From contig NZ_CP114905.1 of assembly GCF_027497195.1 (NCBI RefSeq), positions 2,108,001 through 2,172,000 on the forward strand: 64,000 nt of DNA. The letters run 5' to 3'. A model generated the notes under the pieces. It was not told the origin of the DNA. It saw only the letters and a program-made list of their open reading frames with translations, and ran no database searches. The stretch is from Streptomyces sp. WMMC500 (GTDB taxonomy: Bacteria; Actinomycetota; Actinomycetes; Streptomycetales; Streptomycetaceae). The translations under genes were made by a program, and so were the position numbers. Each line of letters starts with the position of its first letter. Position 1 is the stretch's first letter. Below are positions 1 to 6,925 of the stretch, piece after piece.

Positions 1-800
1 CCGACCACCCCAGCACCCTGACTGGTCGGCACAACGTGGCCCTGTGGCGGGGGGAGGCGGGGAATGCAGCGGGCGCCGCCACCGCCTACACCGAACTGCT
101 GGCCGACCAGCTACGAGTACTGGGCCCCGACCACCCTGACACCCTGGGCAGCCGACATGGCCTCGCACACTGGCGGGGGGAAGCGGGGGATGCAGCGGGC
201 GCCGCTGCCGCCTACACCGAACTGTTAGAACAGACGACCAGGGTGCTGGGCCCCGACCACCCCGACGCTCTCGCCACAATGGCCAACCTTGCGAACTGGC
301 GGGGTGCGGCGGGGGATGTGGCGGGCGCCGCCACCACCCTTAGCGAACTGCTGGAGCGGATGACCAGAGTGCTGGGCCCCGACCACCCCAGGACTCTGAA
401 CACCAGGGGTAACATCGCGCACTGGCAGGGCGTGGCGGGGGATGCGGCGGGCGCCGCCACCACCTTTGCCGGACTGGTGGAGCAGATGACCAGAGTGCTG
501 GGCCCCGACCACCCTGACACCCTGGGCAGCCGACATGGCCTCGCACACTCGCGATGGGAAGCAGGGGACGTAACCGGAGGCGCTACCATCCTTGCCGAAC
601 TACTAGGCGACCAGCTAAGGGTGTTGGGCCCTGACCATCCCGACACCCTCGGCACAAGGGCCACCCTCGCGAACTGGCGGGGCCTGACGGGGGATGTGGC
701 GGGCGCCGCCACCACCCTTAGCGAACTGCTGGAGCGGATGACCAGAGTGCTGGGCCCCGACCACCCCATCGCCCTCGCCACCCGTAGTGCGCTCGCCCGG
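1..800 (+). repeat. Tandem 126-bp coding repeats (seven units)
   Basis: The DNA encoding the TPR units is itself highly repetitive. Segments such as CTGGGCCCCGACCACCC recur about every 126 bases, and some neighbouring units (around 305-380 and 685-760) are nearly identical over about 70 bases. This suggests recent unit duplication or gene conversion. Such arrays are prone to collapse in short-read assemblies. Confidence 0.85.
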
Positions 801-842
801 TGGCAGGGCCAGAAAGCGGATGTGGATCAAACGGTCGATTGA
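1..842 (+). CDS. TPR-repeat protein, 5'-truncated by the window edge
   Basis: The reading frame is already open at base 3, so this is the 3' part of a longer gene. The visible 279 or so residues are seven copies of a ~42-residue TPR unit, each with the block LGPDHPxTL followed by a WRGxxGDxxGAA helix. The protein ends in a short charged tail (KADVDQTVD). TPR arrays of this type sit at the C-terminus of actinobacterial NB-ARC/STAND proteins and bind protein partners, but the N-terminal effector or NTPase part is outside the window, so the overall function cannot be named. An in-frame TTA codon at 225-227 would make translation depend on the bldA tRNA in Streptomyces. There is no co-oriented gene directly downstream. 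Confidence 0.85.
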   Translation, partial: DHPSTLTGRHNVALWRGEAGNAAGAATAYTELLADQLRVLGPDHPDTLGSRHGLAHWRGEAGDAAGAAAAYTELLEQTTRVLGPDHPDALATMANLANWRGAAGDVAGAATTLSELLERMTRVLGPDHPRTLNTRGNIAHWQGVAGDAAGAATTFAGLVEQMTRVLGPDHPDTLGSRHGLAHSRWEAGDVTGGATILAELLGDQLRVLGPDHPDTLGTRATLANWRGLTGDVAGAATTLSELLERMTRVLGPDHPIALATRSALARWQGQKADVDQTVD

Positions 843-867
843 TGAGCCAGATCAGTACGAGCCCACC

Positions 868-1155
868 CTACCCGTCGAGTGGGACCGGCGCGGTGCACTC
901 AGCACCGGCCGAGCAGGTCACGCTCGGCGCCTTGTCCGGCCAGGTTTGCAGTTCGAGGTCGCCTGCGCACCATGGGCACTCTCGGTCGGGTACCGGCGTA
1001 CTGCGGGTGTCGAGGCCGAGCGTACACAGCAGCAACCCCGCTCCCGGCGTGCCCTTGCCGAAGGCGATGCCCGTTGACCACGTGTTACCTCGACCAGGGC
1101 GTCCGTCAGCAGTGGGAGCCCTCTGGGACTTTTCTGGGACTCCCGGCCCCATCAA
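868..1155 (-). CDS. Possible small zinc-ribbon protein, start uncertain
   Basis: A 95-codon minus-strand frame ends with CPWCAGDLELQTW, then VTCSAGAEC and a PLDG terminus. The CxxC...CxxxxxC spacing looks like the zinc ribbon of small uncharacterised Streptomyces proteins, which is why I keep it. The N-terminal half (residues 1-45) looks like ordinary GC-rich noise, so the true start is probably internal or the gene is a remnant. No convincing ribosome binding site is visible. It is convergent with the TPR gene. Confidence 0.35.
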   Translation of the reverse strand: MMGPGVPEKSQRAPTADGRPGRGNTWSTGIAFGKGTPGAGLLLCTLGLDTRSTPVPDRECPWCAGDLELQTWPDKAPSVTCSAGAECTAPVPLDG

Positions 1156-1547
1156 CCGGCACGAACGTGAAAGAAAATGAAAGGCCGTTCGCGCAGGTCA
1201 GCTGCCATCAGCCACTCATCACGACAGGTCACCGCATTCGCTGGTCTCTTCCGCGACATCTGTTCGACCGGCGCGCCCCGCCTCCCACGTGCTCTCACCC
1301 AAGGGTTCGTCTACGTCTTTACCGACCGGATCGCACTGACTCGCGAGGCCGAGGCAGGCGACCGGCGGGCGACCCTGACGCACCAACAGAGAAGGCGCCA
1401 AACAGACATACCAGCTAGACCTGCACTTCCCTGGTCACGGGACACGCCCGTACCGTACCCCCGACAAACCATCAGGCAGGCTTTCGACCTGCGAAAACAG
1501 CGGAGTGCAAGGGGCCTCCAGACGCTGCACCATCGACGGCTCGCACT

Positions 1548-1569
1548 GGGGGGGGGGGGGGGGGGGGGG
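1548..1569. repeat. Homopolymer of 22 G
   Basis: An uninterrupted run of 22 guanines lies in the intergenic region. This is exceptional even for a ~72% GC genome. It may be a slippage-prone tract or an error in base calling or assembly; its length should be treated as uncertain. Confidence 0.9.
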
Positions 1570-1781
1570 AAGGCAAGCGCCCTGACGGGAGAATCATTCG
1601 TTGCGCCAGGGAGACCTCCGGCCTCAGGGCTAGCGTCCACCGCCGCGATCGGGTGGAGCGGCAGCATCAAGCAGGAGGCGAGGACGTTCGACGCCGAACT
1701 TCGCAGCGGTGCGCGACAGGTTTCTGACCTCTAGAGGCCCCGTCTGCCCAGCTCGACAGGGCATTTGAAGCAAGATCAACG

Positions 1782-1830
1782 AGCGTCAAATGAGCGTCAA
1801 GATACCTCGGAGAGCGTCATTTCAGCGTCA
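1782..1830. repeat. Four AGCGTCA heptamers in two pairs with 11-bp period
   Basis: AGCGTCA starts at 1782, 1793, 1813 and 1824, giving spacings of 11, 20 and 11 bases. The longer word AGCGTCAAGATA is repeated exactly at 1793 and 1824. Heptamers repeated with an 11-bp period resemble tandem sites of OmpR-fold proteins, including SARP activators. No supported gene starts just downstream in either direction, so a promoter role is not established. Confidence 0.6.
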
Positions 1831-1885
1831 AGATATCGCCCATACCGCTCACAACGCACATCATGCGCATCACGAAAACCGCAGG

Positions 1886-3244
1886 TCAGGCAGCCTTTTC
1901 GGTCCTGACCAGCACCGCCACGCACTCCATGTGGTGGGTCATCGGGAAGAGGTCGAATGCACGGGTCCACTTCGGGGCGTAGCCCGCGGCGGCGAAGTAC
2001 GAGAGGTCCCGGGCCAGGGCTGCCGGGTCGCAGGCGACGTAGGCGATGCGGCGGGGGTGGAGGGCGGTGACCTGGGTGATCACCTGGCGGCCGGCGCCGG
2101 TGCGGGGTGGGTCCAGGACGACGAGGTCCGCTTCCGTGATGCCCGTGCGGGGGAGGACGCGGTCGACCTTGCCCTGTTCGATGCGGACGCGGTCGAGGTC
2201 GGCGAGGTTGTGGCGGGCGTCGGCGGCGGCGCGTTTGCCCGACTCGATGCCCAGGACCGCGCCCTTGGGGCCGACGCGCTCGGCGAGGGCGCCGGCGAAG
2301 AGGCCGACGCCGCAGTAGAGGTCGAGGGCCATGTCGCCCTTCTTCGGCATCAGGCCCGTCATCACCGTCTCCACGAGCAGGTCCGCGCCCTTCGGGTGCA
2401 CCTGCCAGAAGCCGCCCGCGCCGACGCGCCAGGTGCGGCCCGCGGCGCGTTCGCGGACGAAGTCGCGGCCGTGGACGCGGTGGACGGCGGCGGGGGCGGA
2501 GGGCGTGCGGGAGGGCTCGGCGCGGAGTACGGAGACGGGGCGGTCGAGTTCGACCAGGGGGAGCCGGCCGCCGGGGCGGGGGGTGAGGACGACCTGGCGG
2601 TCGCCCGAGCCGGTGGCGGCGATGGCCTCCACCGTGTCCAGTTGCGGCCACTCCCGGCTCTCCACGCCCAGTTCCTCCACCTCCGGGGCGGCGATCAGGC
2701 AGCGGTCGACGGGCTGTACCTCGTGCGAGCGGTGCCTGCGCAGTCCCGCCCGGCCGCCGGGGTCGATCGCGTACTGGACCCGGGTGCGCCACGCCGGCAC
2801 CTCGCCCTTCGGCACCTTGTCGCCCGGCACCGGCTCCACCGTGCCGTCCCACCCCGCGTCCTCGGCGGTGAGCCCCGCGAGCCAGTCGAGTTGCTCGGCG
2901 AGCACGTCCGCCTTCAGGCGCCGCTGCGCGCCCGGGGCGACGTGCTGGAAGTCGCAGCCGCCGCACTTGCCGGGACCGGCGTAGGGGCACGGCGCCTCGA
3001 TGCGGTCCTTCGCCGGCTCCAGCACCCGCACCGCGTCCGCGCGCAGGAAGCGTGCGCCGGCGCGGCCCTCGGTGACCCGGGCTACGACCCGTTCGCCGGG
3101 CAGCGTGTGGCGTACGAAGAGCACCTGGCCCTCGGCCGTACGGGCCACGCAGTGCCCGCCGTGCGCCACCGGGCCGACCTCGACCTCGTACTCCTCCCCC
3201 GCTCGCGACGCGGACGTGGCGGGGGCCTGCTGTTCTTCGGGCAC
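1886..3244 (-). CDS. TRAM-domain class I SAM-dependent RNA methyltransferase (RlmD/TrmA family)
   Basis: A 452-residue 5-methyluridine-type RNA methyltransferase that acts on rRNA or tRNA in the cytosol. An N-terminal TRAM/OB domain (about residues 17-75) is followed by cysteines 86, 94 and 97 in CPYAGPGKCGGC, which with a later cysteine (DRCLIAAP) match the [4Fe-4S] ligands of RumA/RlmD. The SAM site LDLYCGVGLF, the motif DPPRTGAG and the catalytic-cysteine loop YVACDPAAL complete the fold. The GTG start is preceded by GGAG. It is transcribed away from the trkA pair. In other actinobacteria this gene sits near an APC permease and ceoBC; here the permease is missing. Target nucleotide cannot be deduced from sequence. 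Confidence 0.93.
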   Translation of the reverse strand: MPEEQQAPATSASRAGEEYEVEVGPVAHGGHCVARTAEGQVLFVRHTLPGERVVARVTEGRAGARFLRADAVRVLEPAKDRIEAPCPYAGPGKCGGCDFQHVAPGAQRRLKADVLAEQLDWLAGLTAEDAGWDGTVEPVPGDKVPKGEVPAWRTRVQYAIDPGGRAGLRRHRSHEVQPVDRCLIAAPEVEELGVESREWPQLDTVEAIAATGSGDRQVVLTPRPGGRLPLVELDRPVSVLRAEPSRTPSAPAAVHRVHGRDFVRERAAGRTWRVGAGGFWQVHPKGADLLVETVMTGLMPKKGDMALDLYCGVGLFAGALAERVGPKGAVLGIESGKRAAADARHNLADLDRVRIEQGKVDRVLPRTGITEADLVVLDPPRTGAGRQVITQVTALHPRRIAYVACDPAALARDLSYFAAAGYAPKWTRAFDLFPMTHHMECVAVLVRTEKAA

Positions 3245-3438
3245 GGGGCGGACTCCAGGAAATGGTTCTGCGGGTGTGGGCGAGGGCCGGGCGCGCGCCA
3301 GTCTAGGCGGCCCGCCATGCCCGTACGGTACGGGCGGCCCGCCCGCCCCACCCGTCCACCGGCGCCACCCGGGGTGCTCCCGGCCCCCGAGGGTGTGTAG
3401 CTTGAACGGAAAAGCCGGACAGGGCGAAGGGACGCCGC

Positions 3439-4110
3439 GTGCACATCGTGATCATGGGGTGCGGCCGGGTGGGCTCCACCCTGGCGCGCACGCTGGAGCA
3501 GCAGGGGCACACGGTGTCGGTGATCGACCGCGACCCCACCGCCTTCCGCCGCCTCGGTCCCGGCTTCGGGGGCCGCCGCGTCACCGGCATCGGCTTCGAC
3601 CAGGACACGCTGAAGGACGCCGGGATCGAGGAGGCCGGGGCCTTCGCCGCGGTCAGCTCCGGCGACAACTCGAACATCATCGCCGCCCGCGTCGCCCGCG
3701 AGATGTTCGGCGTCGAGAACGTCGCCGCCCGGATCTACGACCCCCGCCGCGCCGAGGTCTACCAGCGGCTCGGGATCCCCACGGTCGCCACCGTCCGCTG
3801 GACCGCCGACCAGATGCTGCGCCGGCTGCTGCCCTCGGGCGCGGAGCCGCTGTGGCGGGATCCGAGCGGGCGGGTGGAGCTGGCGGAGGTGCACACCTCG
3901 GCGGCCTGGATCGGTCACCGCGTGGCCGAGCTGCAGGAGGAGACGGGAGTACGGGTCGCGTTCCTCACCCGGCAGGGCGAGGCGGTGCTGCCCACCGCCA
4001 AGACGGTGCTGCAGGACGGCGACCTGGTGCATGTGATCATGCGTACCGACGAGGTCGAGCAGGTCGAGGCGGCCTGCGCGAAGGGCCCGGACACGGAGGA
4101 CCGACGGTGA
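3439..4110 (+). CDS. TrkA-family potassium uptake regulatory protein (CeoB-like)
   Basis: A 223-residue cytosolic RCK protein that gates a Trk/Ktr potassium channel according to bound nucleotide. The N-terminal Rossmann domain has the dinucleotide motif GCGRVGSTLA (residues 7-16) and an acidic residue after strand 2 (VIDRD). A TrkA-C domain lies at about 140-215. The GTG start follows GAAGGGA. A second trkA gene starts 79 bases downstream, the paired ceoB-ceoC arrangement of Mycobacterium. No membrane Trk/Ktr subunit gene is in the window, so its channel partner must be encoded elsewhere. Confidence 0.92.
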   Translation: MHIVIMGCGRVGSTLARTLEQQGHTVSVIDRDPTAFRRLGPGFGGRRVTGIGFDQDTLKDAGIEEAGAFAAVSSGDNSNIIAARVAREMFGVENVAARIYDPRRAEVYQRLGIPTVATVRWTADQMLRRLLPSGAEPLWRDPSGRVELAEVHTSAAWIGHRVAELQEETGVRVAFLTRQGEAVLPTAKTVLQDGDLVHVIMRTDEVEQVEAACAKGPDTEDRR

Positions 4111-4189
4111 GCGGCGCACACGCGCACGGCGAAGTGACCGGCGGAGCGACCGGCCGAGCGACCGGCGGAGAAGCGAACGGAGCTGCACG

Positions 4190-4858
4190 GTGAGAGTGGC
4201 GATCGCAGGTGCCGGTGCGGTGGGCCGCTCCATCGCGGGTGAGCTGCTGGACAACGGGCACGAGGTGCTGCTCATCGACAAGACCCCCACCGCCATCGCC
4301 GTCGAGCGCGTCCCGCGGGCGGAGTGGCTGCTCGCCGACGCCTGCGAGATCGCCTCGCTGGACGAGGCCGCGCTGCAGCGCTGCCACGTCGTCATCGCCG
4401 CCACCGGCGACGACAAGGTCAACCTGGTCGTCTCGCTGCTCGCCAAGACCGAGTACGGCGTGCCGCGCGTGGTCGCCCGGGTCAACAATCCGCGCAACGA
4501 GTGGCTCTACAACGAGGCGTGGGGCGTGGACGTCGCCGTCTCCACGCCGCGGCTGATGTCCGCCCTGGTGGAGGAGGCCGTCAGCGTCGGCGATCTGGTC
4601 CGGCTGCTGCGCTTCAGCCACGGCGACGCGAACCTCGTCGAGCTGACCCTGCCGGAGGAGTCGGCGCTCACCGGCACCGCCGTCGGCGACGTCGACTGGC
4701 CCGCGGACACCACGCTGGTGACGATCATCCGCGGCAGCACGGTCCTCACCCCGAAGCCCGACGACACCCTGGAGGCCGGTGACGAGCTGCTCTTCGTCGC
4801 CGCGCAGGCGCGCGAGGAGCAGTTGGAGGAGCTGCTTTCCGTACGGCGCGAAGGCTGA
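4190..4858 (+). CDS. TrkA-family potassium uptake regulatory protein (CeoC-like)
   Basis: A 222-residue RCK protein, partner of the preceding TrkA. It has GAGAVGRSIA (residues 7-16) as its NAD(H)-binding glycine motif and LIDKTP after strand 2, followed by a TrkA-C ligand domain (about 135-218). The start is GTG (gtgagagtggcg). The 79-base gap from the upstream gene contains repeats of CGACCGGCGGAG-like sequence and no clear terminator, so the two are probably cotranscribed. The two proteins likely form a heteromeric octameric gating ring. Confidence 0.92.
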   Translation: MRVAIAGAGAVGRSIAGELLDNGHEVLLIDKTPTAIAVERVPRAEWLLADACEIASLDEAALQRCHVVIAATGDDKVNLVVSLLAKTEYGVPRVVARVNNPRNEWLYNEAWGVDVAVSTPRLMSALVEEAVSVGDLVRLLRFSHGDANLVELTLPEESALTGTAVGDVDWPADTTLVTIIRGSTVLTPKPDDTLEAGDELLFVAAQAREEQLEELLSVRREG

Positions 4859-4873
4859 CCCGCGCCGCCGGGG

Positions 4874-5704
4874 CTACTCGCGGTCCGCCGCCGCCTGCCG
4901 CTGCTTCTCCCGCTCCTCTTTCGCCTTCTCCTCCGCCTCCATCTCCGCGATCACGTCGATCGGCGGCGGCGCCTGCTTGAGGAAGATGTAGGTGAGCGTG
5001 ACCGCGAGCAGCAGCGGCGGGATCTTCAGCGCCACGATCACCCAGCCGAACTCCTTGGGGTCGGCCCAGAAGTAGAGCGGGAAGAGGATCGCGGACTTGG
5101 CCAGGAAGATGAAGCCCCAGGCGTAGCTGGCCTTCGCGTACGCCTTCTTGCGGCCCGGGTTGCGGGTGCGCCAGGACAGGTTCTCGCGGAACAGCGGCCC
5201 GAGGATCAGCCCGATCAGCGGCAGGCCGGCCAGGGTGCTGAGGAGGTACGCCAGCGCCAGGCCGAGGCCGTAGAGCAGGCCGGGGAGGTAGAAGTCCTTG
5301 GCGTTGCCGGTCATCATCGCGAAGACGACGCCGATGGCCACGCCGAAGACGCCGCTGAAGGCGTGCTTGAGGGTGCCGCGGGTGACCAGCCGGGAGAGGC
5401 CGAGCGCCAGCGAGACGCCGAGCGCGGCGATCGCGGAGGGCCTGAGTTCCGAGCTGATGGTGTAGACGAGCACGAAGACGAGGCCGGGGACCGTGGTCTC
5501 GACCATGCCGCGGACCCCGCCGAACGCCTCGGCCATGGCGGCCTGGGTGACGGCGTGCGAGTCGCCCTCCGGTACGCCGGAGCCGGGCCGGCCGGGGCCC
5601 GCGTCGTCGGGCGCGGGCGTCGGCGCGGGTGCGGTCCCGGGCGGGCCGCCGGTCGCGCCGGGGCCGCCGGCGCGGTCGTCGGCCGGCTTCTGGAATGACG
5701 TCAC
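4874..5704 (-). CDS. DUF3159 integral membrane protein
   Basis: A 276-residue membrane protein of the actinobacterial DUF3159 family; molecular function is unknown. A proline/glycine-rich N-tail (residues 1-45) precedes five or six hydrophobic segments and a charged C-terminal helix rich in Glu, Lys and Arg (about 250-276). The GTG start at 5704 overlaps the stop codon of the OB-fold gene by GTGA, which decides the start over upstream alternatives. The pair OB-fold/DUF3159 next to trkA genes is a conserved actinobacterial arrangement. It converges with the trkA operon, 15 bases from its stop. Confidence 0.88.
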   Translation of the reverse strand: MTSFQKPADDRAGGPGATGGPPGTAPAPTPAPDDAGPGRPGSGVPEGDSHAVTQAAMAEAFGGVRGMVETTVPGLVFVLVYTISSELRPSAIAALGVSLALGLSRLVTRGTLKHAFSGVFGVAIGVVFAMMTGNAKDFYLPGLLYGLGLALAYLLSTLAGLPLIGLILGPLFRENLSWRTRNPGRKKAYAKASYAWGFIFLAKSAILFPLYFWADPKEFGWVIVALKIPPLLLAVTLTYIFLKQAPPPIDVIAEMEAEEKAKEEREKQRQAAADRE

Positions 5705-6105
5705 CGCTGCTCCTGTCCGAGGGGTCGCAGTTCGTACTTGGGGTTGAAGAGCACCCGCCGCCCGCGGCTCATGGCGATGCGGCCGGAGGCGGTGAGGCTG
5801 CGGCCCGGCTCGATGCCGGTGATGGCGCGGCGGCCGAGCCAGACCAGGTCGAGCGAGTCGGTGCCGTCGAACAGCTCCGCCTGCAGCGCGGGGACGCCCG
5901 CGCGCGGCTGGAGGGTGACGGTGCGCAGACTGCCGGTGACGGTGACCACGGCGCGGTCGTGGCACTGCCGGATGGGCGTGACGTCGGCGGTGTCCTCGTC
6001 GGGCGGCAGGGTGTCCTCCGCCGGCGGCTCCTCGGCGCCGGTGAGCCGGCCCAGCAGCCGGCGGAACGGGCCGGCGGAGCGGTCGGTGCTGCGGGCGGGG
6101 TCCAT
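5701..6105 (-). CDS. OB-fold nucleic-acid-binding domain protein
   Basis: A 134-residue protein. After an acidic N-terminal linker (residues 1-45) a single OB fold is visible: AVVTVTGSLRTV, LQAELFDGTDSLDLVWLGRR, GRSLTASGRI and a final strand VLFNPKYELRPL. This pattern matches the small OB proteins next to DUF3159 in actinobacteria; binding to nucleic acid is assumed from the fold. It overlaps the DUF3159 start by four bases and follows kdpE by 32 bases on the same strand, so it may share transcripts with kdpDE. Confidence 0.87.
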   Translation of the reverse strand: MDPARSTDRSAGPFRRLLGRLTGAEEPPAEDTLPPDEDTADVTPIRQCHDRAVVTVTGSLRTVTLQPRAGVPALQAELFDGTDSLDLVWLGRRAITGIEPGRSLTASGRIAMSRGRRVLFNPKYELRPLGQEQR

Positions 6106-6137
6106 GCCCGCAGGGTACCCGCCCGGGGCGGTCCGTT

Positions 6138-6821
6138 TCACTGCTCGAAGCGGTAGCCCATGCCGGGTTCGGTGACGAAGTGGCGCGGGTGGGCGGGGTC
6201 TGCCTCCAGCTTGCGGCGGAGCTGGGCCATATAGACCCGCAGGTAGTTGGTCTCCGTACCGTACGAGGGGCCCCAGACCTCCTTGAGGAGCTGCTTCTGG
6301 CTGACCAGCCGGCCGGCGTTGCGGACCAGCACTTCGAGCAGGTGCCACTCGGTGGGCGTGAGGCGTACGTCGGCGCCGTCGCGGTTGACCTTCTTGGCCG
6401 CGAGGTCGACGGTGAAGGCGTCGGTGGTGACGACGGCCTGGTCCCCGGCGGGCGCCGACGGTTCGGCGCGGCGGACGGCAGCGCGCAGCCGGGCGAGCAG
6501 TTCGTCCATGCCGAAGGGCTTGGTCACGTAGTCGTCGGCGCCCGCGTCGAGGGCCTCGACCTTCTCGTCGGAGCTGTGCCGGGCGGAGAGCACCAGGATC
6601 GGCACCCGGGTCCAGCCGCGGATGCCGCGGATGACGTCGACGCCGTCCATGTCGGGCAGGCCGAGGTCCAGGACGATCACGTCGGGGTGGCGGTCGGCGG
6701 CGAGCTTGAGCGCGGTGGCGCCGTCCTGGGCGGCGTCGACCTCGTACTTGCGCGCCTTGAGGTTGATGACGAGCGCGCGCACGATCTGCGGCTCGTCGTC
6801 GACCACGAGCACCCGGTGCAT
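6138..6821 (-). CDS. kdpE: KdpE-type response regulator
   Basis: A 227-residue OmpR-family regulator. The receiver domain (residues 3-115) has the acidic pair DDEP, the phosphoacceptor in VIVLDLGLPD, and the TKPF lysine. The winged-helix output domain (about 130-227) ends in YLRVYMAQLRRKLE and a GMGYRFE wing typical of KdpE. The ATG start gives MHRVLVVDDEP. It lies 104 bases downstream of kdpD. In the classical system KdpE activates kdpFABC under potassium limitation or osmotic stress; those genes are not nearby. Confidence 0.93.
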   Translation of the reverse strand: MHRVLVVDDEPQIVRALVINLKARKYEVDAAQDGATALKLAADRHPDVIVLDLGLPDMDGVDVIRGIRGWTRVPILVLSARHSSDEKVEALDAGADDYVTKPFGMDELLARLRAAVRRAEPSAPAGDQAVVTTDAFTVDLAAKKVNRDGADVRLTPTEWHLLEVLVRNAGRLVSQKQLLKEVWGPSYGTETNYLRVYMAQLRRKLEADPAHPRHFVTEPGMGYRFEQ

Positions 6822-6925
6822 GGCGGCTGCCTTTCGTCCGTTCGGAGGGTTCGGATACGGATACGGGGCCGGGGGGCGGGGCGGCGCCGCCGGGGGCCGG
6901 ACGGCGGCGTCCGCGCGGGCGGGCG

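Larger units (their letters stand above)
1156..1885. other. Intergenic region without a convincing gene
   Basis: About 730 bases with lower coding character than the surroundings. The open frames here lack family motifs or run through the G tract. It holds the 22-G homopolymer and the AGCGTCA repeat array (both listed separately). It may be decayed accessory DNA between the TPR gene and the conserved chromosome core. Confidence 0.5.

Noticed and set aside
1..842. Possible CRISPR or minisatellite
   Set aside because: The 126-base units are coding TPR repeats in one frame and lack spacer-repeat structure.
1177..1734. Plus-strand open frame through the G run
   Set aside because: No motif, includes a poly-Gly stretch from the homopolymer, no ribosome binding site.
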